From Druceiella hillmani (lineage: Eukaryota; Arthropoda; Insecta; Lepidoptera; Hepialidae): DNA of 64,000 bases. Shown here one piece after another: positions 11,991 to 24,893 of this stretch. The stretch is from assembly GCA_039881145.1 (NCBI GenBank), contig JAYKKI010000076.1, forward strand, positions 9,727,001 through 9,791,000, in the 5' to 3' direction. Position numbers and translations under genes: made by a program. Under the pieces are notes generated by a model, which searched no databases, was not told the DNA's origin, and saw only the letters and a list, made by a program, of their open reading frames with translations. Each line of letters starts with the position of its first letter. Positions within the stretch are counted from its first letter, which is position 1.

Positions 11991-12762
11991 TGTTATGTGG
12001 TATTCAAAAGAACAGACAGTAATAAAAGTTAGGCAAGGACATTCCATTTCCAAATTTTCAAATGTTCGAACTTGTTTTGCAAGACAGTGTTTTTTATGTG
12101 TCAACTCAAACTATTTCTTGTGCATTGCAGTTAAATATTAACCGCAGTAAATGAGATTGACCCAAAAAAGTACCAGTTTTTTTGTGTTATGTGATATCCA
12201 AAAGAACAGACTAATAAAAGTTAGGCAAGGACATTCCATTTTCAAATTTTCAAATTTTCGAACTTGTTTTGCAAGACAGTGTTTTTTATGTGTCAACTCA
12301 AACTATTTCTTGTGCATTGCAGTTAAATATTAACCGCAGTAAATGAGATTGACCCAAAAAAGTACCAGTTTTTTTGTGTTATGTGATATCCAAAAGAACA
12401 GACTAATAAAAGTTAGGCAAGGACATTCCATTTCCAAATTTTCAAATGTTCGAACTTGTTTTGCAAGACAGTGTTTTTTATGTGTCAACTCAAACTATTT
12501 CTTGTGCATTGCAGTTAAATATTAACCGCAGTAAATGAGATTGACCCAAAAAAGTACCAGTTTTTTTGTGTTATGTGATATCCAAAAGAACAGACTAATA
12601 AAAGTTAGGCAAGGATATTCCATTTTCAAATTTTCAAATTTTCGAACTTGCTTTGCAAGACAGTGATTTTTATGTGTCAACTCAAACTATTTCTAGTGCA
12701 TCTCAGTTAAATATTAACCACAGTAAATGAGATTGACCCAAAAAAGTGCCAGTTTTTTTCTT
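11991..12762 (+). repeat. 192-bp tandem repeat array (about four units)
   Basis: The phrase AAAAGTTAGGCAAGG recurs at 12024, 12216, 12408 and 12600, which gives an exact 192-base period. The fourth unit decays near 12760. Units 1 and 3 share one variant (CATTTCCAAATTTTC, AATGTTCG), and units 2 and 4 share another (CATTTTCAAATTTTC, AATTTTCG). The array therefore seems to have grown by copying a 384-base dimer. Copy B has a single diverged unit (about 47900-48060), so the amplification is later than the segmental duplication. The identical 60-codon ORFs inside the units are by-products of the repeat. Confidence 0.95.
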
Positions 12763-14575
12763 TTTAGCCCGGGAAAAAATGGAATCTGTTTTCATGTCCT
12801 GATGTTGAAATTTTTGGATTAATTATTGGGCCCTCTCCTTTTAGATTGTGATTAATTTTCTATGTAATTCCATATTTGCTAAAAAGAGGACCAATTGTTA
12901 AATACGTGATAAAAATATAAATTTAAATGAGAATTTTTTTAAATATTTGAACATTCATAAAAATTACACTTTGTTTTTATATGAAAAAAGTTATATAAAT
13001 ATAATATAAAAGTTATAAATATAAAAGTTATATAATTTCTTACAAAATTTAAATATTATCATTTAGTTTGAAAGTCACTGAATGTTTAAATAAACTGCGA
13101 GTAGAGTAAAAGCTAAAAGAAAGGAAGATTTAAAGGCTGTTAAATGAAAACAACAACGCATTCAAAATTTATGTATGTAAAAATATATTCATAACATCTG
13201 AACTGCATAGGAATGCTAAAAACCTATAATACTTTTTAAATGAAAACGTTTGAATAGTTTTAAAACTCCAAAGAGGATGACAGGCATAAAGTGGTAATCC
13301 TGGTTTGAATGTACAATCGACAAGTGATGTGAAATCTGAATATATGAAACGGAAAGATTTCCCAATTTTTCTTCTTTTTTATTTGTTCAAGGCTATAATT
13401 TTACCTGAGTGGTAAATGTAACTTTACTTCAAAACAAAGAAAAACAAGGATTTTTTTCGTAATTATGTATGAGAAAAAAAATGCACGCCTTTAATTAAAA
13501 TTAATGACAAAGTTATAATAACCTAAGATGTGGATAAAGAAATTCAAAGTAAAATTAATTATAAAATAGTGAATTAAAAGAAAAAGGGAATTATGCCTTA
13601 TTGCTTTCTTGAATCTGCATTATAACGATAAAAGTCTTTTAGAAATTCGTAAAGCATTTTCTTAATCATCTCTTGTCAAGTGTCACATTTCAGGCGGGTC
13701 GACTAGGTTTAAATATATATTTTTATTAATCGATCGATCTTAAATCATGTAAATTGCAAACAAGATTAGTCATGGTAAGTTGACGTTCATAATTTTTTCC
13801 TCAAGTGAGCTTTGATTTTAATACGTTTTTCCTATTTACGGTCAAGAAGAGCATATGAGGTATACTTGTGTTGTTTCCTAAGAAATATTTCGATAAAAAT
13901 AAGTATAAGCGTTACGACATTATTTACACTATCACCTAGTATCATTTATTACCTTAAATTTCAGAATTTTCCTAAGACTAATAGTACACGTATATGGATA
14001 TATTTAACTTAATTGAGTGATTATTCCAAACAAAATTAAAGTCATGATGTGTATATTTCAATTTTTTCTAATGACCAATTATGCAAGCTAAACCAGCAGT
14101 TTATCGACATTGTTATTTAGATAACATGATGTTTTTAAAATTTTTACATATTTTTACACTTTTACATAAAATAAAATAAATTTTTAAAAAATCAAAATGG
14201 TAGCGTTGGACCCAAATTCTGTAACAGATTACATCATTTATTTCTATAATATGATTTTGATTTTACACAGGAGTATTTAACCTAATGTTAGAAGTTAGCA
14301 AGGATAACAGAAAATAAGAGTATTAAACAAGTAAACTTTTCAAGAGTGATAAAATTGTATGTATTTTATAACTTTCTGCGTTGTTATAATAATTGCATTG
14401 GGTTTATTAGAGGCATGAAAATCTCGTTGGCGCCTGGCGCACTTATTGGAAATAGCAGCTCAAAAAGAAAATGAAATTAGCGGGGAGTGGAAATGATAAT
14501 AATCAATTCATCTCTCAATCGTGTTTAATCAACATAAATCTGAGTAAATCTTGCACAATAGGGTGGAGCGCCAAA
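12763..14575. other. rest of Y copy A, no gene seen
   Basis: AT-rich sequence collinear with about 48060-49780 of copy B. Well-kept patches include the one around 14290-14350 and the GCAGCTCAAAAAGAAAAT block near 14455. No reading frame is kept between the two copies. Confidence 0.6.
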
Positions 14576-15019
14576 ATTATTTATTATTTTCAATATTGAA
14601 TAGCACTAAAACGTTGCATTGCATTTTCAATTACATAAGAAAATATTAGAACATATTTTTGCAACCCTCTACTGTCGTTTGAAGATTTGGAAAAATCATC
14701 GAATCGAGATATTTATAAAACATCATATAATAAAAAATGAAAATTTCCTTTATTGTTATTATAGTTTATAATATCTTAAATATTACTAAATTTATATATA
14801 AAAGTACAAAAAAATTATAAACTTAATTCAAGATTACAATAATACGACGTCAAAATGAAGAAAATAAACAAAAATAGCGGGTATTTTTGTAAGTTGAGTT
14901 GTGTTTGCTTTTGATGTATTATTTAAATTTCTACCTTAATATTTGGTTCATATTAACTTAGTTGATTTCTCTTACTTGTGAGATTAAGGTCATTTTAAGT
15001 GGTGAGTTGATACTATAAT

Positions 15020-16812
15020 TTGAAAAGACTTACGCGAAATGAAATATACTGTCCTATTTTAAGATTACTTTATTTGATTAATAAATCAGTGCTTCCAACA
15101 ACAGTCGACACACAGCCTTCGATCTCTGATTTATTCGATGCAGTATCAATTGGTCTTATAGAAGTGTGGACTACGGTTTCATTACCAACTGTCACCATAC
15201 AACGTGGGAAACAAATGTTAAAAAGCCAATACGATATGTACTTATATTTTTACGCTATCCAAAATATAAACAAACTGAAAAGTTTATAGTGAAGTTACAA
15301 GAAAGGAAACAAATAAATAAAAATGTGCACCGAATTGTTTGATATTTTTAGCTGAAAATGCATTGATTTTAATACTTGTAGTTATCCTCGGGAGAAAAGA
15401 GTACTTTAAATTGAAAGAGTTCTTCTATATTATCAGAGATATGAGAAAAATGGCGATTGGTAGTCTAGATCGTACAGAGATAAAAACTTGAAGAAAAATT
15501 TGCAAGGAAACTGAAATCCAAATAGCAATGACAGGGCAAGAGAATAAGATTTAAAAAACTCCCTCATCTTCTATGCCTTCCAAAAGCTACTGCCCTCCTG
15601 CGCTAATTGGATCTCAGCCCAGCACTTCAAAAACTCTTGATTCGCCACCGAATCAGAGAAATAGACTATCTCTGACTACCTTAGCCATAGTTTATGACCA
15701 TTATGTTATTTTTGATCGATGGACAGCAACGGTTGCAAGTGCAGAATTGAAAGACGTCGATCTGATTACTTGATTACTTCAGAAAATGCAGAAAAAGTTA
15801 TAAATCGAAGCCAAGTTCGAAGAGTTCGAAAAAGAGTGCGTAATGAAATTCAAAGTCAAAAGTATTCTTCTGAAATTAGTGGTATCTACTTCGATGGAAG
15901 AAAGGACAAGACTTTTCATAAAACAATTGCTACAAAGTAACACATTTATTTAATGGAGCCAGTATCACTCTATTTAGGCAATCGAACTACGTTATGTGGT
16001 AAAGAAAAAGGTATAGCGGATTCAATACATTTATTTTTACTAAGAACGAAATAGATTTGAATAAATTGTTAGTTATTGGATGCGACAGAATTGCGACAAA
16101 TACTGGCTGAAAAAATGGAGTGATTAATTTTATAGAATTGAAATTAAGCAGGTAATTGCAATGGCCTATTTGTCTACTACACGCGAACGAACTACCCCTT
16201 CCACATTTGTTTACTAAATTAGAGAAAGTAACCAGCAGATCCCAGTTTATTCCGGGACCAAAGGAAAAGCATTAGAAAACTGTACTGATCTCCCTGTCAT
16301 TGAGTTTTCTGCTATTCCGTCAAACATGTCTGTTTTACTGAATGAAACTGAAAATATTCTGAGTACAGATAAGAAATATGGCAAATAGTAAGTTGCGGAT
16401 TATTTTCTCAAGTTTTGTCTAACAACGGCTAAAAGCATCTAGAGATATGTAACCACACCCAACCCTTCAACCCAATTAATTAAACTCACAGAATATATTG
16501 TGAAAGTTTATGCTCCTGTGTGGATTTGTATAAAGAAAGAGAATTTATTTAAACAAGACCCAACCCACGCATACAAACTACTTGAGTTCTCTCGATATTT
16601 GAGCACCGACGTTAAAAAGATTATTGATCCAGTTATACAAAGAAATTAAGTAGCAAGCAGTAGAGCGATGTGCAAAGACGGTCACTGAAGCATCGATTAC
16701 TGTGACTTATGAAGAAGCCAGAGACGGATTTATTCGTTCTAAAATTAAATCGCGCGCAGATATACCATGTTTTGGAACGAAAAATAATTTTAAAGTACAC
16801 AAAACTAAATAA
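15020..16812 (+). pseudogene. decayed transposase-like gene (YFDGRKD family)
   Basis: Three-frame reading recovers, in order, pieces of a protein family that I know as numerous uncharacterised copies in aphid and Hydra genomes, probably transposon-derived. An N-terminal part lies at about 15090-15290 (starting LPTTVDTQPS) and a LFDI block at 15332. A block with VINRSQVRRVRKRVRNEI and then IYFDGRKDKT spans 15800-15915. HIYLMEPVSLYLGNR follows at 15942, LLVIGCDRIATNTG at 16067, and LQWPICLLHANELPLPHLF at 16158. Then comes YAPVWICIKKENL at 16510, SRYLSTDVKKIIDPVIQRN at 16590, and QAVERCAKTVTEASITV with ARDGFIRSKIKSR up to TAA at 16812. Stops and frameshifts occur throughout, so it is dead. No terminal repeats were found. 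The exact superfamily is uncertain. Confidence 0.75.
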
Positions 16813-17103
16813 TTTATGGAATTTCTCACGATTTTGCCATTTTTTAACTTCCAATTTCATGTCTTCATTTTAACGTTTTTTGTAAATAAATATTAGTGTT
16901 TTATTGTTATTTCTATGCTAAAATGAGAAAGATTTTTACTTTTGTAACATTTTATATGTATTTAAAGTTATATATGTGAAAAATATAACATTAAAAATAT
17001 ATTTACATTTAAATTAACCAAGTGCAACTTTGTGTAGGTATTCAAAATTGATTCGATGATTTTTTTCTCCATTTCCTCCTTTATTATATTTGCATATTTA
17101 AAC

Positions 17104-17107
<4 letters not shown>

Positions 17108-17166
<59 letters not shown>
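17108..17166. repeat. poly-A followed by (TA)n
   Basis: A run of about 15 A leads into alternating TA. Confidence 0.95.
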
Positions 17167-17169
<3 letters not shown>

Positions 17170-18830
17170 CACGCAAACAACGAGCACCATACTCATAAAA
17201 ATGAAACGTCTCGATAATTAATCTTAATAAGCTATAAATTTCACCTTACGCTTAATAATTCCAGGCATTTAAAGCAAATAAATGGAGTATTATTTTATTC
17301 TTTGTGTTTTAAATAAAGGCTGCTAGCTGATAAAATTATGATATGATTTATATGAATAATTACTCCAGGTCCTGCGCTGTTTATGAAAGGTTGAGCTCCA
17401 AATGAGAAATGAGATGTTAAGAATGATACTGCAGTATAAAATTTATCATACGATTAGTCACAATTAATGTATATTGTTACCGCAGTGTTTTATTAACGAA
17501 GTTTTCAAGTACACAGATTGTAAGAATATTATGACCTATTATTTATTTAAAAATATTACCAGTCCTTGTAGCTGACACATATTTATATTCTAAAGGAAAA
17601 TTTATAAATACTTTCTGAAGAATAAATATTCCAGAGGATCGCATTTTAATTAGAAATCAGGGTCAGTTCCTATTCTTTCTGGAGTTCCACTTTTATGGAA
17701 AATATCACGGTTATGTTAACTTTTCAAGCAGCTGATTAAGAGAGGCGATACTACAGCCAATAAATTCCTGCAGGTTCTTTTACAAAAAATGCCGCTACTG
17801 GCCCATTCATCTTTCCTGCAATTCTTTGGCGGACAGTTATTTGAAGAACTTTGTGTTCCTAGTTTCTATGATGTGCCTTAAATGTAAATCAGCTTTCAAC
17901 CCTTAATTTTTTTCAAGAGCTTCGTTTCATCCAATTTCTTTTTAAATTTTTGTAGCGTCCTATGCTAGAATCCAGCCAATATAGCAGCATTTAAATTTAT
18001 GCAATATAGTAGCATTCAAAATACATGGAAGCCTACTATTAACATTTTTGGACTTGGATTAAGAATTCTTTGGCATAGAACTTTGTTTTGAAAAAAAATT
18101 GAATGGGCTATTTCTATATAAACTTTAAATTCTATGTACTAGGTACCAGACCATGTACTAACTTTCAATGATTCATTTTCGTAGAGCCTGAATAAATAAT
18201 ATTAAGTAAAAAGTGTTCAAGAACGTGTGAAAATATTCAATGAAAATTGTTGTGAACGCACGTCCAAATCATAAGTCAATTATCATTCTTCCGTTTATTT
18301 TTCATTTCATTACATGTTTATGGTAAATATGAAGATGAATAGAGGACCTATCATTATAAACATTAGAAATAATTTCAATAAAATATGTTTTCTTGCCCAA
18401 TATTTAATATTTTGTAAGAAATATCATATTTCCTGAAAGGGTTTAAAAATTCTAGAGCTAGAGAGAACTTAATTTAGGTACGAGACATCAAAAAAATTAC
18501 TTGTCTGTTTGCATTTTAACGATACAAGTGTTAACAAAAGGAGAAACAATTCTCGTCAATTTTCCTAATAACAGAGGATACGTAAAGGTTTTTCTCCCGA
18601 TTTTTCTTAATAAATGTCTCCCCAATGAAGCAACTTTCTGTTACATTTCAACACAATAATTCAGAAAATGGCGGAGTCACGAGGGATTATTTTACTGATA
18701 GAAAGTATAATATAGAATTATCTTTATTTTCAATGACTAGTAAACTAACAACAAAATCCTTCACACTTTTTAACTGAACTTCCTTCCACGTTTATCACGA
18801 GTAAAACACGCACTACAAATGGATATGCTT
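17170..18830. other. AT-rich stretch, nothing recognised
   Basis: No ORF of note, no transposon signature and no RNA gene seen on either strand. Confidence 0.5.
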
Positions 18831-18831
18831 G

Positions 18832-18833
<2 letters not shown>

Positions 18834-18891
<58 letters not shown>

Positions 18892-18896
18892 TATAT

Positions 18897-18945
<49 letters not shown>

Positions 18946-18948
18946 CAT
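18834..18948. repeat. long (TA)n microsatellite
   Basis: Over 100 bases of alternating TA with TACA and TGTATG interruptions. Overlapping Tyr-Ile ORFs here are artefacts. Confidence 0.95.
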
Positions 18949-19454
18949 GTATTTAAGGTATAATACAATATATACATTACACGCAAAATATTATATTTTA
19001 AACACACCTTCTATGAAATTATTTCTTATCATGAGTACATCAGAAATTTAGGTTTAAAAATTAAATTATAAATTGACTAATATTGTAAATTTCCATAAGT
19101 TAGTCGACAGTGCTGACAGCAATATCAAAAATTAGTAGCTTAATGATTTAGAGTGAATAAGTAGGTACCTATTTCGTGTTGATTATTTTTTAATTTTAAT
19201 ACCGTCTTTTCTTCAAATTATTTTTTTCTTGTTAAAACATCTTATTTTAAAATACTTAATGGTTTATAAACTATACCTAACTTTCACCAAACTATACAGA
19301 ACCTTTAATTATTTTCTTTCTTAGAATATTTTATAATTATTAAAGATCGCTGGCAAAAGCTAATATATAGATAATTCCCTCTTTGTTTACAGTTGGATAT
19401 CAATAATACACCCAAGCGATGCGATAACAGAAGTCAAAAGTGGTTAGCTGTAAG

Positions 19455-19745
19455 TAATTGGAGAGTTTCGTTCTCTTTGTCCGAAGTTCAAGATCAGATC
19501 TTGTAAAGTAACAACTACCAGGAGCAAATATCTTGAATCACGTTTGATTTACTACCATATGTTACACTCTAGAGTTTCATTCTTTTCATCCAGAGCTTAT
19601 CATCAGATCCTGACTTGACCGATAGTATAGTTTTCTGCGAAGTAACAACTATCACTCACAAATATCTTAAAATGATAGTTGATTCAATGCCATTCGTTAA
19701 GGAGTTCTAGTATTCATTTCCGAATCTTATCATCAGATCATCACC
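19455..19745 (+). repeat. degenerate tandem repeat, about 2.5 units
   Basis: A unit of roughly 110-130 bases can be followed three times. Its marks are the AGAGTTTCATTC-like start (19462, 19571, degenerate at 19701), the TTATCATCAGATC block (19488 in variant form, 19597, 19728) and AAGTAACAACTA (19506, 19641). Diverged and non-coding. Confidence 0.6.
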
Positions 19746-20610
19746 ATATTTATATGGGACTACCTTGCCAGCACACACGTTCAAACAAAAAAGAATTACG
19801 CGAGTAAACTAGCCATATCGAAAAAATAAATGTACATACACACAAAAAATACGCGTGGAACATATAATCTCCATCTTTTTTAAAATAGGCTATTCATTAT
19901 ATATGCCTAGAAAAACTCCCCATGCGAAAAATATCTTATTTTCTTAAAAAGCTTTGAAATTTAGGATCATCGTTACAGTTTTTTGGTAAACTTCTAGTTA
20001 TATTGATTTTTTCCACAGTTTTTACTTAGTGTTTGGTGATATAATGGAAGAAGTATACATATTAAGTAGATAATTTTATCAATATATTTGGAAGTGGCTT
20101 ACGTAAAATTGTAAAAAATAGTTTTAGAAACCTTTATAACCAACATTTGAACTAATTGTGTGGGATATACGGTACATGAAATAGAATAGAAAAATGTGGC
20201 ATTTTTTTGTCATAATACGTCAATTTTTTTTTTATACATTCTGAATTAAAATATCCTGACGAATAAACCTCAAAAAATGTCATACGATCATTTTTGATAT
20301 ATGATTTCTGATACGATAAATTTCAAGTTTAGATATCAAACAGTTTCTGTGAAAGAGTGCTTTGATAGAGAGACAAATGGACTGGTGAACACCTTGTGAA
20401 TATTGCGTAAACTAGCAAAGAACCATTTCAATTTTGTTATATTCATCACATCTTCCTAGTTTCCAAAATTTAGATTTGCGTGTATGAAATTTGGCATGTA
20501 TGTGCTGTGTATAAGAATTTATATTAATATGGAAAAAAATTGTCGCCTACTTTCTTATGAATCTCCTTTTATGGAGAAGGGGCTTTAAAAAATATAATTT
20601 CTTTTTCCTA

Positions 20611-20879
20611 TATTGAATATATTTGGGTTAATTTTGTAGAAATTCATTATTCACAATTAAATTAATCTACGTGATGTAGTATTATTTCTACTTTCTTTCA
20701 TTTCTTTACCACGACCTAAGTTCGTTGTTCTACAACATCTTCAGGTGGGATATTAGCAAAGATCTTTGCTAATCTTTGCTAATATCCCACCTGAAGATGT
20801 TGTAATGCAACAAAACCTAGGTCGTGGTAAAAAAATTAAAGAAAGTAGAAATAATACTACATCACGTAGTTTCATTTAA
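20611..20879. mobile_element. inverted-repeat element with hammerhead-like arms (copy 1)
   Basis: Starts TATTGAATATATTTGGG and ends ACGTAGTTTCATTTAAT. Two long arms are inverted copies of one another. Each holds a ~41-base block (20709-20748 minus sense, 20787-20827 plus sense) that reads CCAC, CTGAAGA, a GTTGT/ACAAC-type stem, GAAA, ACC-TA-GGT, C, GTGG, which is the order of a minimal hammerhead ribozyme. In this copy one arm has AAAA for GAAA, and the other has lost a base after GAA. TTCTTTTTCCTA (20599) and TTCTTATTCCTA (20880) flank the element as imperfect 12-bp direct repeats. The left side reaches ~45 bases further out than the right. Non-coding. Confidence 0.8.
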
Positions 20880-21384
20880 TTCTTATTCCTAGTTGATACT
20901 TTCAGAAGTACGATTATGGATTTTCTAGATAGTTTATAATTCATTTGCAGTATCTAAATTCCATAGGTATTATTATAATTTATTTATTATATATTAAACT
21001 ATTATTCTCAATTCCATAGTTATTATTAATAAATTTAGTACATGTAGTTAATGTAATAAAGTACCGTAACTGGCCAGCTTACTCGCAATGAATACTATTT
21101 CACAAAAGTTAATATTTGTTACTAGAAAAAACCTAAACATCTATCGATTTAATACATAAATTAGTATTTAAGTTATCCTCCCCAACCTACCTTGCCCCAT
21201 CACCTCAATAGAAAATATATATGGGCAAAGTCAAAGGCCATAACTAGTTTTTTGTAAAGGTAAGGGTATCCGGGAATCTATCATCCCAGGATAAATATAG
21301 TAAGATACTTCCTATAAAATATAATATTTTTATAAGTAAATAGATCCCACTTGTACCCTTTCTAAATTTTCAAACCTACAGTTA

Positions 21385-21600
21385 CAATGTGTGGAAAATC
21401 AAACGAACCCGAACTCGATGATTTTACTTTTAGCCACTGACAATTTCCCATGACCATCTCACTACTCTATCAGTAGACCCTCACGATTACAACACGTAAT
21501 TAAAGGATACGTTGAGGTAAGTTAAACGAACCCAATCTCGATGGGTTTACTGTTGCCAATTGGAATTTTCTTTGGCCACCCCTCTTTTCCAGCCTCATAT
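21385..21600 (+). repeat. diverged direct repeat with AAACGAACCC motif
   Basis: Two related stretches carry AAACGAACCCGAACTCGATG (21399-21420) and AAACGAACCCAATCTCGATG (21513-21542). Each is followed by TTTACTxTTxGCCA and a CC-rich part. The same short motif, AAACGAACCCGACCTCGAG, recurs at 27467. It may be part of a dispersed repeat; no coding is visible. Confidence 0.5.
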
Positions 21601-21901
21601 AACGTCGATAATCATAACAATATTATTGTATTATCATTAAAGTTATATAAATTTGCAAACTTTCAATATAATTAGAGAGTTTTTTTTTCATAAACTGAAT
21701 TATCTTTACTTATTCTGCGTACACTTGTTCAATAAACATGATTTTGTCTAATAAATTGTATGTTAATTAGTGTTTATTTACCGGAAATAAAATAACGATT
21801 AAAAAAATGTACAGTTTGCTGCTTACTATTTATATTTATATACAATAAATCACAAACTGTATATATTTTAAGCCTATCACAATGCATGAGTACGCTGAAT
21901 A

Positions 21902-21909
21902 ATATATAC

Positions 21910-21969
<60 letters not shown>

Positions 21970-21972
21970 ATA
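21902..21972. repeat. compound (TA)n-(TG)n microsatellite
   Basis: Alternating TA passes directly into a TG run. Confidence 0.95.
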
Positions 21973-21979
21973 TGCATCA

Positions 21980-23470
21980 TTTCAAACCCTTTCTAACTCC
22001 TCTCGAACCCACTAAAATGCTAACTTACAAATTACAAAATTTCAAACGAAATCTCTTTCTTGCGAATGATTTGTTTTTAAATAATTATCATGACTTGAAA
22101 TTAATGACAGATAAACATTGCACCCTCTATTGATAAATTCGAGTAGTAAAATTGTATTATTTAACAAAAACGCCGAGTTTCTTCATTCAGGAATAATATT
22201 TTTATAGCACCGTTTAGGTGTGATTGAGTATCACTAGTCCAAACAAAATTTTCGTGGTTTTAATATTTCAACGGTGCAAAGCTGCGGATAATACGTAAAC
22301 TATGTATTACTCAGCTACATGAAATATACGCGCACTAAGTTTTGTTGCTTGCTTGCAGAGTTATTAGGAAACAAGGGAAGAAATTAAAGTATTATTGGTA
22401 TGCAACAATAGGGACATTTTATTTTTCCACCTCCAAATATAAAATAATGACGCAATGCATTACAGAAAAACCTGTCTAATTTAAATTATAGATGACATTA
22501 AAATAACTTGATCCGTCGATGACGGAATTGCGCTTTAAGGTTTCGTCCATCAATAAAATAGAAGTTTCGCTTCAACACCTAATTATTTTTTCGAAAAATT
22601 GACTTCAGTAAGTGTTAAGTAATAGTATGATATGTTGCTATGAGATTACTTAGAAAAATTTGTCAAATCAACAAGTATATGCGTATCAACTTATGTAGCC
22701 AAGGAAACTGGGAAATTTAATAATTTTGAAATAGTCAATTTTTAAAATAAAACTTAAACGGCCTATGTGATCTGCATTTGACACCAAGTAGCGGAACCTA
22801 GTGTTGATGAATTATTACACACATTTTCATAGACATTTTCATTTCAAATTTGATATCACAGATTCCGAATTTAGAGATTTTTATTCACTCGACTTTAATT
22901 GAATGACTTGATTTTTCACTTTAACTCTTAACTTTCAACTCGTAAAACATTTTCAGCATTATCATTTTTAAAATTATATATCACGACAAAATTCAGTATG
23001 CAAAAATCTCATGGAATAAATTTTTTCTCTATAAATAAATGACCAATTCTTAATCCAAAAGCAATTTTTTTTATCTGTGGCTCTTGCAAAATGCATTCAA
23101 AGACTTGACTTTATTACTCATTTATATTAGATCGAAAAAAACAATTTTTCAATCTTATGTTTGTCCAAATATATTTAAAAAATATTCGTAAATCTGTTTA
23201 CAAAATCGTATTAATTTCCCGTAATTAAAATTAAATCGTATGTAGGTAGATTTTTCAAATTGACCAACACGGAAAATATTATTTTTTAATATTTAATTTT
23301 TTCAGTATTTTAGCCACTTTATTTTTTCTTCAGAAAATTACAACACAATTTTAGCCTCTGTTGATAACCATTGAAAACTTCAGACTTGTAAAGATTTTAT
23401 ATTTACGAATGTAATGATCGTTTGATAACTTATTACATTATAATAAGTCGAAACTGACAACGAATCTTAA
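21980..23470. other. AT-rich stretch, nothing recognised
   Basis: Searched on both strands. Only short chance ORFs are present. Confidence 0.5.
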
Positions 23471-23473
23471 TCT

Positions 23474-23539
23474 AAAATACTTAATAAAAGTATTGCATAT
23501 TGGAATATTTCATGAGGCAATACTTTTATTAAGTATTTT
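23474..23539. repeat. perfect 23-bp inverted repeat
   Basis: The arms 23474-23496 and 23517-23539 are exact reverse complements (AAATACTTAATAAAAGTATT and its complement, plus GC at the inner end) around a 20-base loop. There are no transposon ends or coding sequence around it. It could be a small foldback remnant or a structured RNA. Confidence 0.85.
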
Positions 23540-24079
23540 TATTTTACTTTTCCTGTCTTTTTACCACCATAAGTTGTTTTATACTAATACTTTGAGAGAG
23601 AAAAAAGTCTTTCTTTAAAATGGCCAGTACGGTCTCCTATTTAGCTCTGCAATAAAATGCATAACTTTAATATGCCGCTACTAAAATACACGTTTAATTT
23701 TTTTTAATACAAATATTCAAAGAACCTTGGTAAAAAAACAAGATTTGGTGTGGAAACAAACAAAGTAAGAATTAATAATTGGAAAGGTCATATATAATTT
23801 TTAAACGAATGCACGGATTCGAAATATGTTTATTTTTCGAAGAGCTTTTACCTTCATCCTGCAGATTCAAGAAAAATACTGGGAGTATATGACGGCAGCA
23901 TCCTACATCGTTGTTGTAAAAAAAAATAATCTATTATGACGTATAGTATTAATTTTCAAAGTTTTTTTTGAAATTGTAATTATATTCTACGACATCAATA
24001 TCATAAAGAGAAACTCCACGAAAAGGAAATTTAAGAAAGCACTGAATTACCTTATTGTGTTCCTGATGTACGAAAAACT

Positions 24080-24560
24080 TTTTAAATTGCATTGTCATCA
24101 GCTCGTATCGTTTTAGCGGCGAAGCATAGCACGCCGTGTGTGTGCATTGCGCAATATTTAATCTTAAGTTAACATTAATTCTTAGTTAACGTTAAGTATC
24201 AAAACCAGATAAACTATCAGAACCAATGGTATATTCATCGACGATTCAAAAGAGCGTATAAATTCCTTAGATGGTCATCTAGATTAGGACACAGGTTACC
24301 TATTCCCGCCGTAAAATATTTCGTTTCCACGTGTAAATACAAAAATATAATAAAAAATTATTAGTCCACGCGGGAGAAGCCGCCGGCGGTCGCTGGTATA
24401 TAATAAATTTGCAACGACATCTCAACGACAGCAACATTTCGCCGTGTACGGGTGTGACTATGGTAGGTTGAGATTGATAATTTGAGCCAAACTTGTTGAA
24501 TAAATGTTGAGGCAAGTTGGTCTCTTTTGAGATGTTCCTCTCTGGTAGTCGAGTCATCAA
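24080..24560. other. GC-richer island without recognised gene
   Basis: Contains CpG-bearing blocks (24115-24150 and 24365-24450) unlike the surrounding AT-rich DNA. A minus-strand ORF of 86 codons (24300-24560) crosses it but has no recognisable motif and sits over mixed composition, so I do not call it coding. It could be an exon of a spliced gene, a promoter or an old element. Confidence 0.3.
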
Positions 24561-24837
24561 ATCTTAAACAGCTGCTGCAACCAGAAAACCAACATTTAGA
24601 CAGATTTGTAATATTACGATATTTGGAATATTACATAGTCAATACCATCAGTGGCAAAAATCGTGTTGACGTCTGAGTCATTGCATTTGAATATTAACGA
24701 AAATTACATAATGTTTTCATTTCAGTAATATCTCTATCCATAAGTTCAATCCTGGTACTATTTTTGAACTTAACTCGAAAGGTAGTCAGCTTATGGTTCA
24801 TAAATCCTATCAAATTTTTCAACATTAAATAGCTAAG

Positions 24838-24893
24838 AACCAAGCTCAAAATAGTCTTTGACCAAGGCTTGGACCAAGCTCAAAATAGTCTTC
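24838..24893 (+). repeat. short direct repeat
   Basis: ACCAAGCTCAAAATAGTCTT occurs at 24839 and again at 24873, 34 bases later. Confidence 0.9.

Larger units (their letters stand above)
7138..14575 (+). repeat. Segmental duplication block Y, copy A
   Basis: Collinear in the same orientation with 37030-49780. Anchors spread over its whole length include 7172 with 37037, 7301-7320 with 37270-37290, 7690-7860 with 38000-38157, 8631-8750 with 38888-39000, 9451-9680 with 39682-39916, 10375-10518 with 41993-42136, 10820-10900 with 43405-43470, 10905-11060 with 46605-46760, 11570-11590 with 47500-47535 and 14453-14510 with 49668-49730. Divergence by eye is roughly a fifth of sites outside a few better-kept islands, with many indels. 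Copy A has the extra (TA)n tracts and the 192-bp tandem array. Copy B has several kilobases of insertions. Confidence 0.9.

Noticed and set aside
12151..12525. Two nearly identical 60-codon ORFs
   Set aside because: They are the same phase of consecutive 192-bp tandem units, and the single unit in copy B does not keep the frame.
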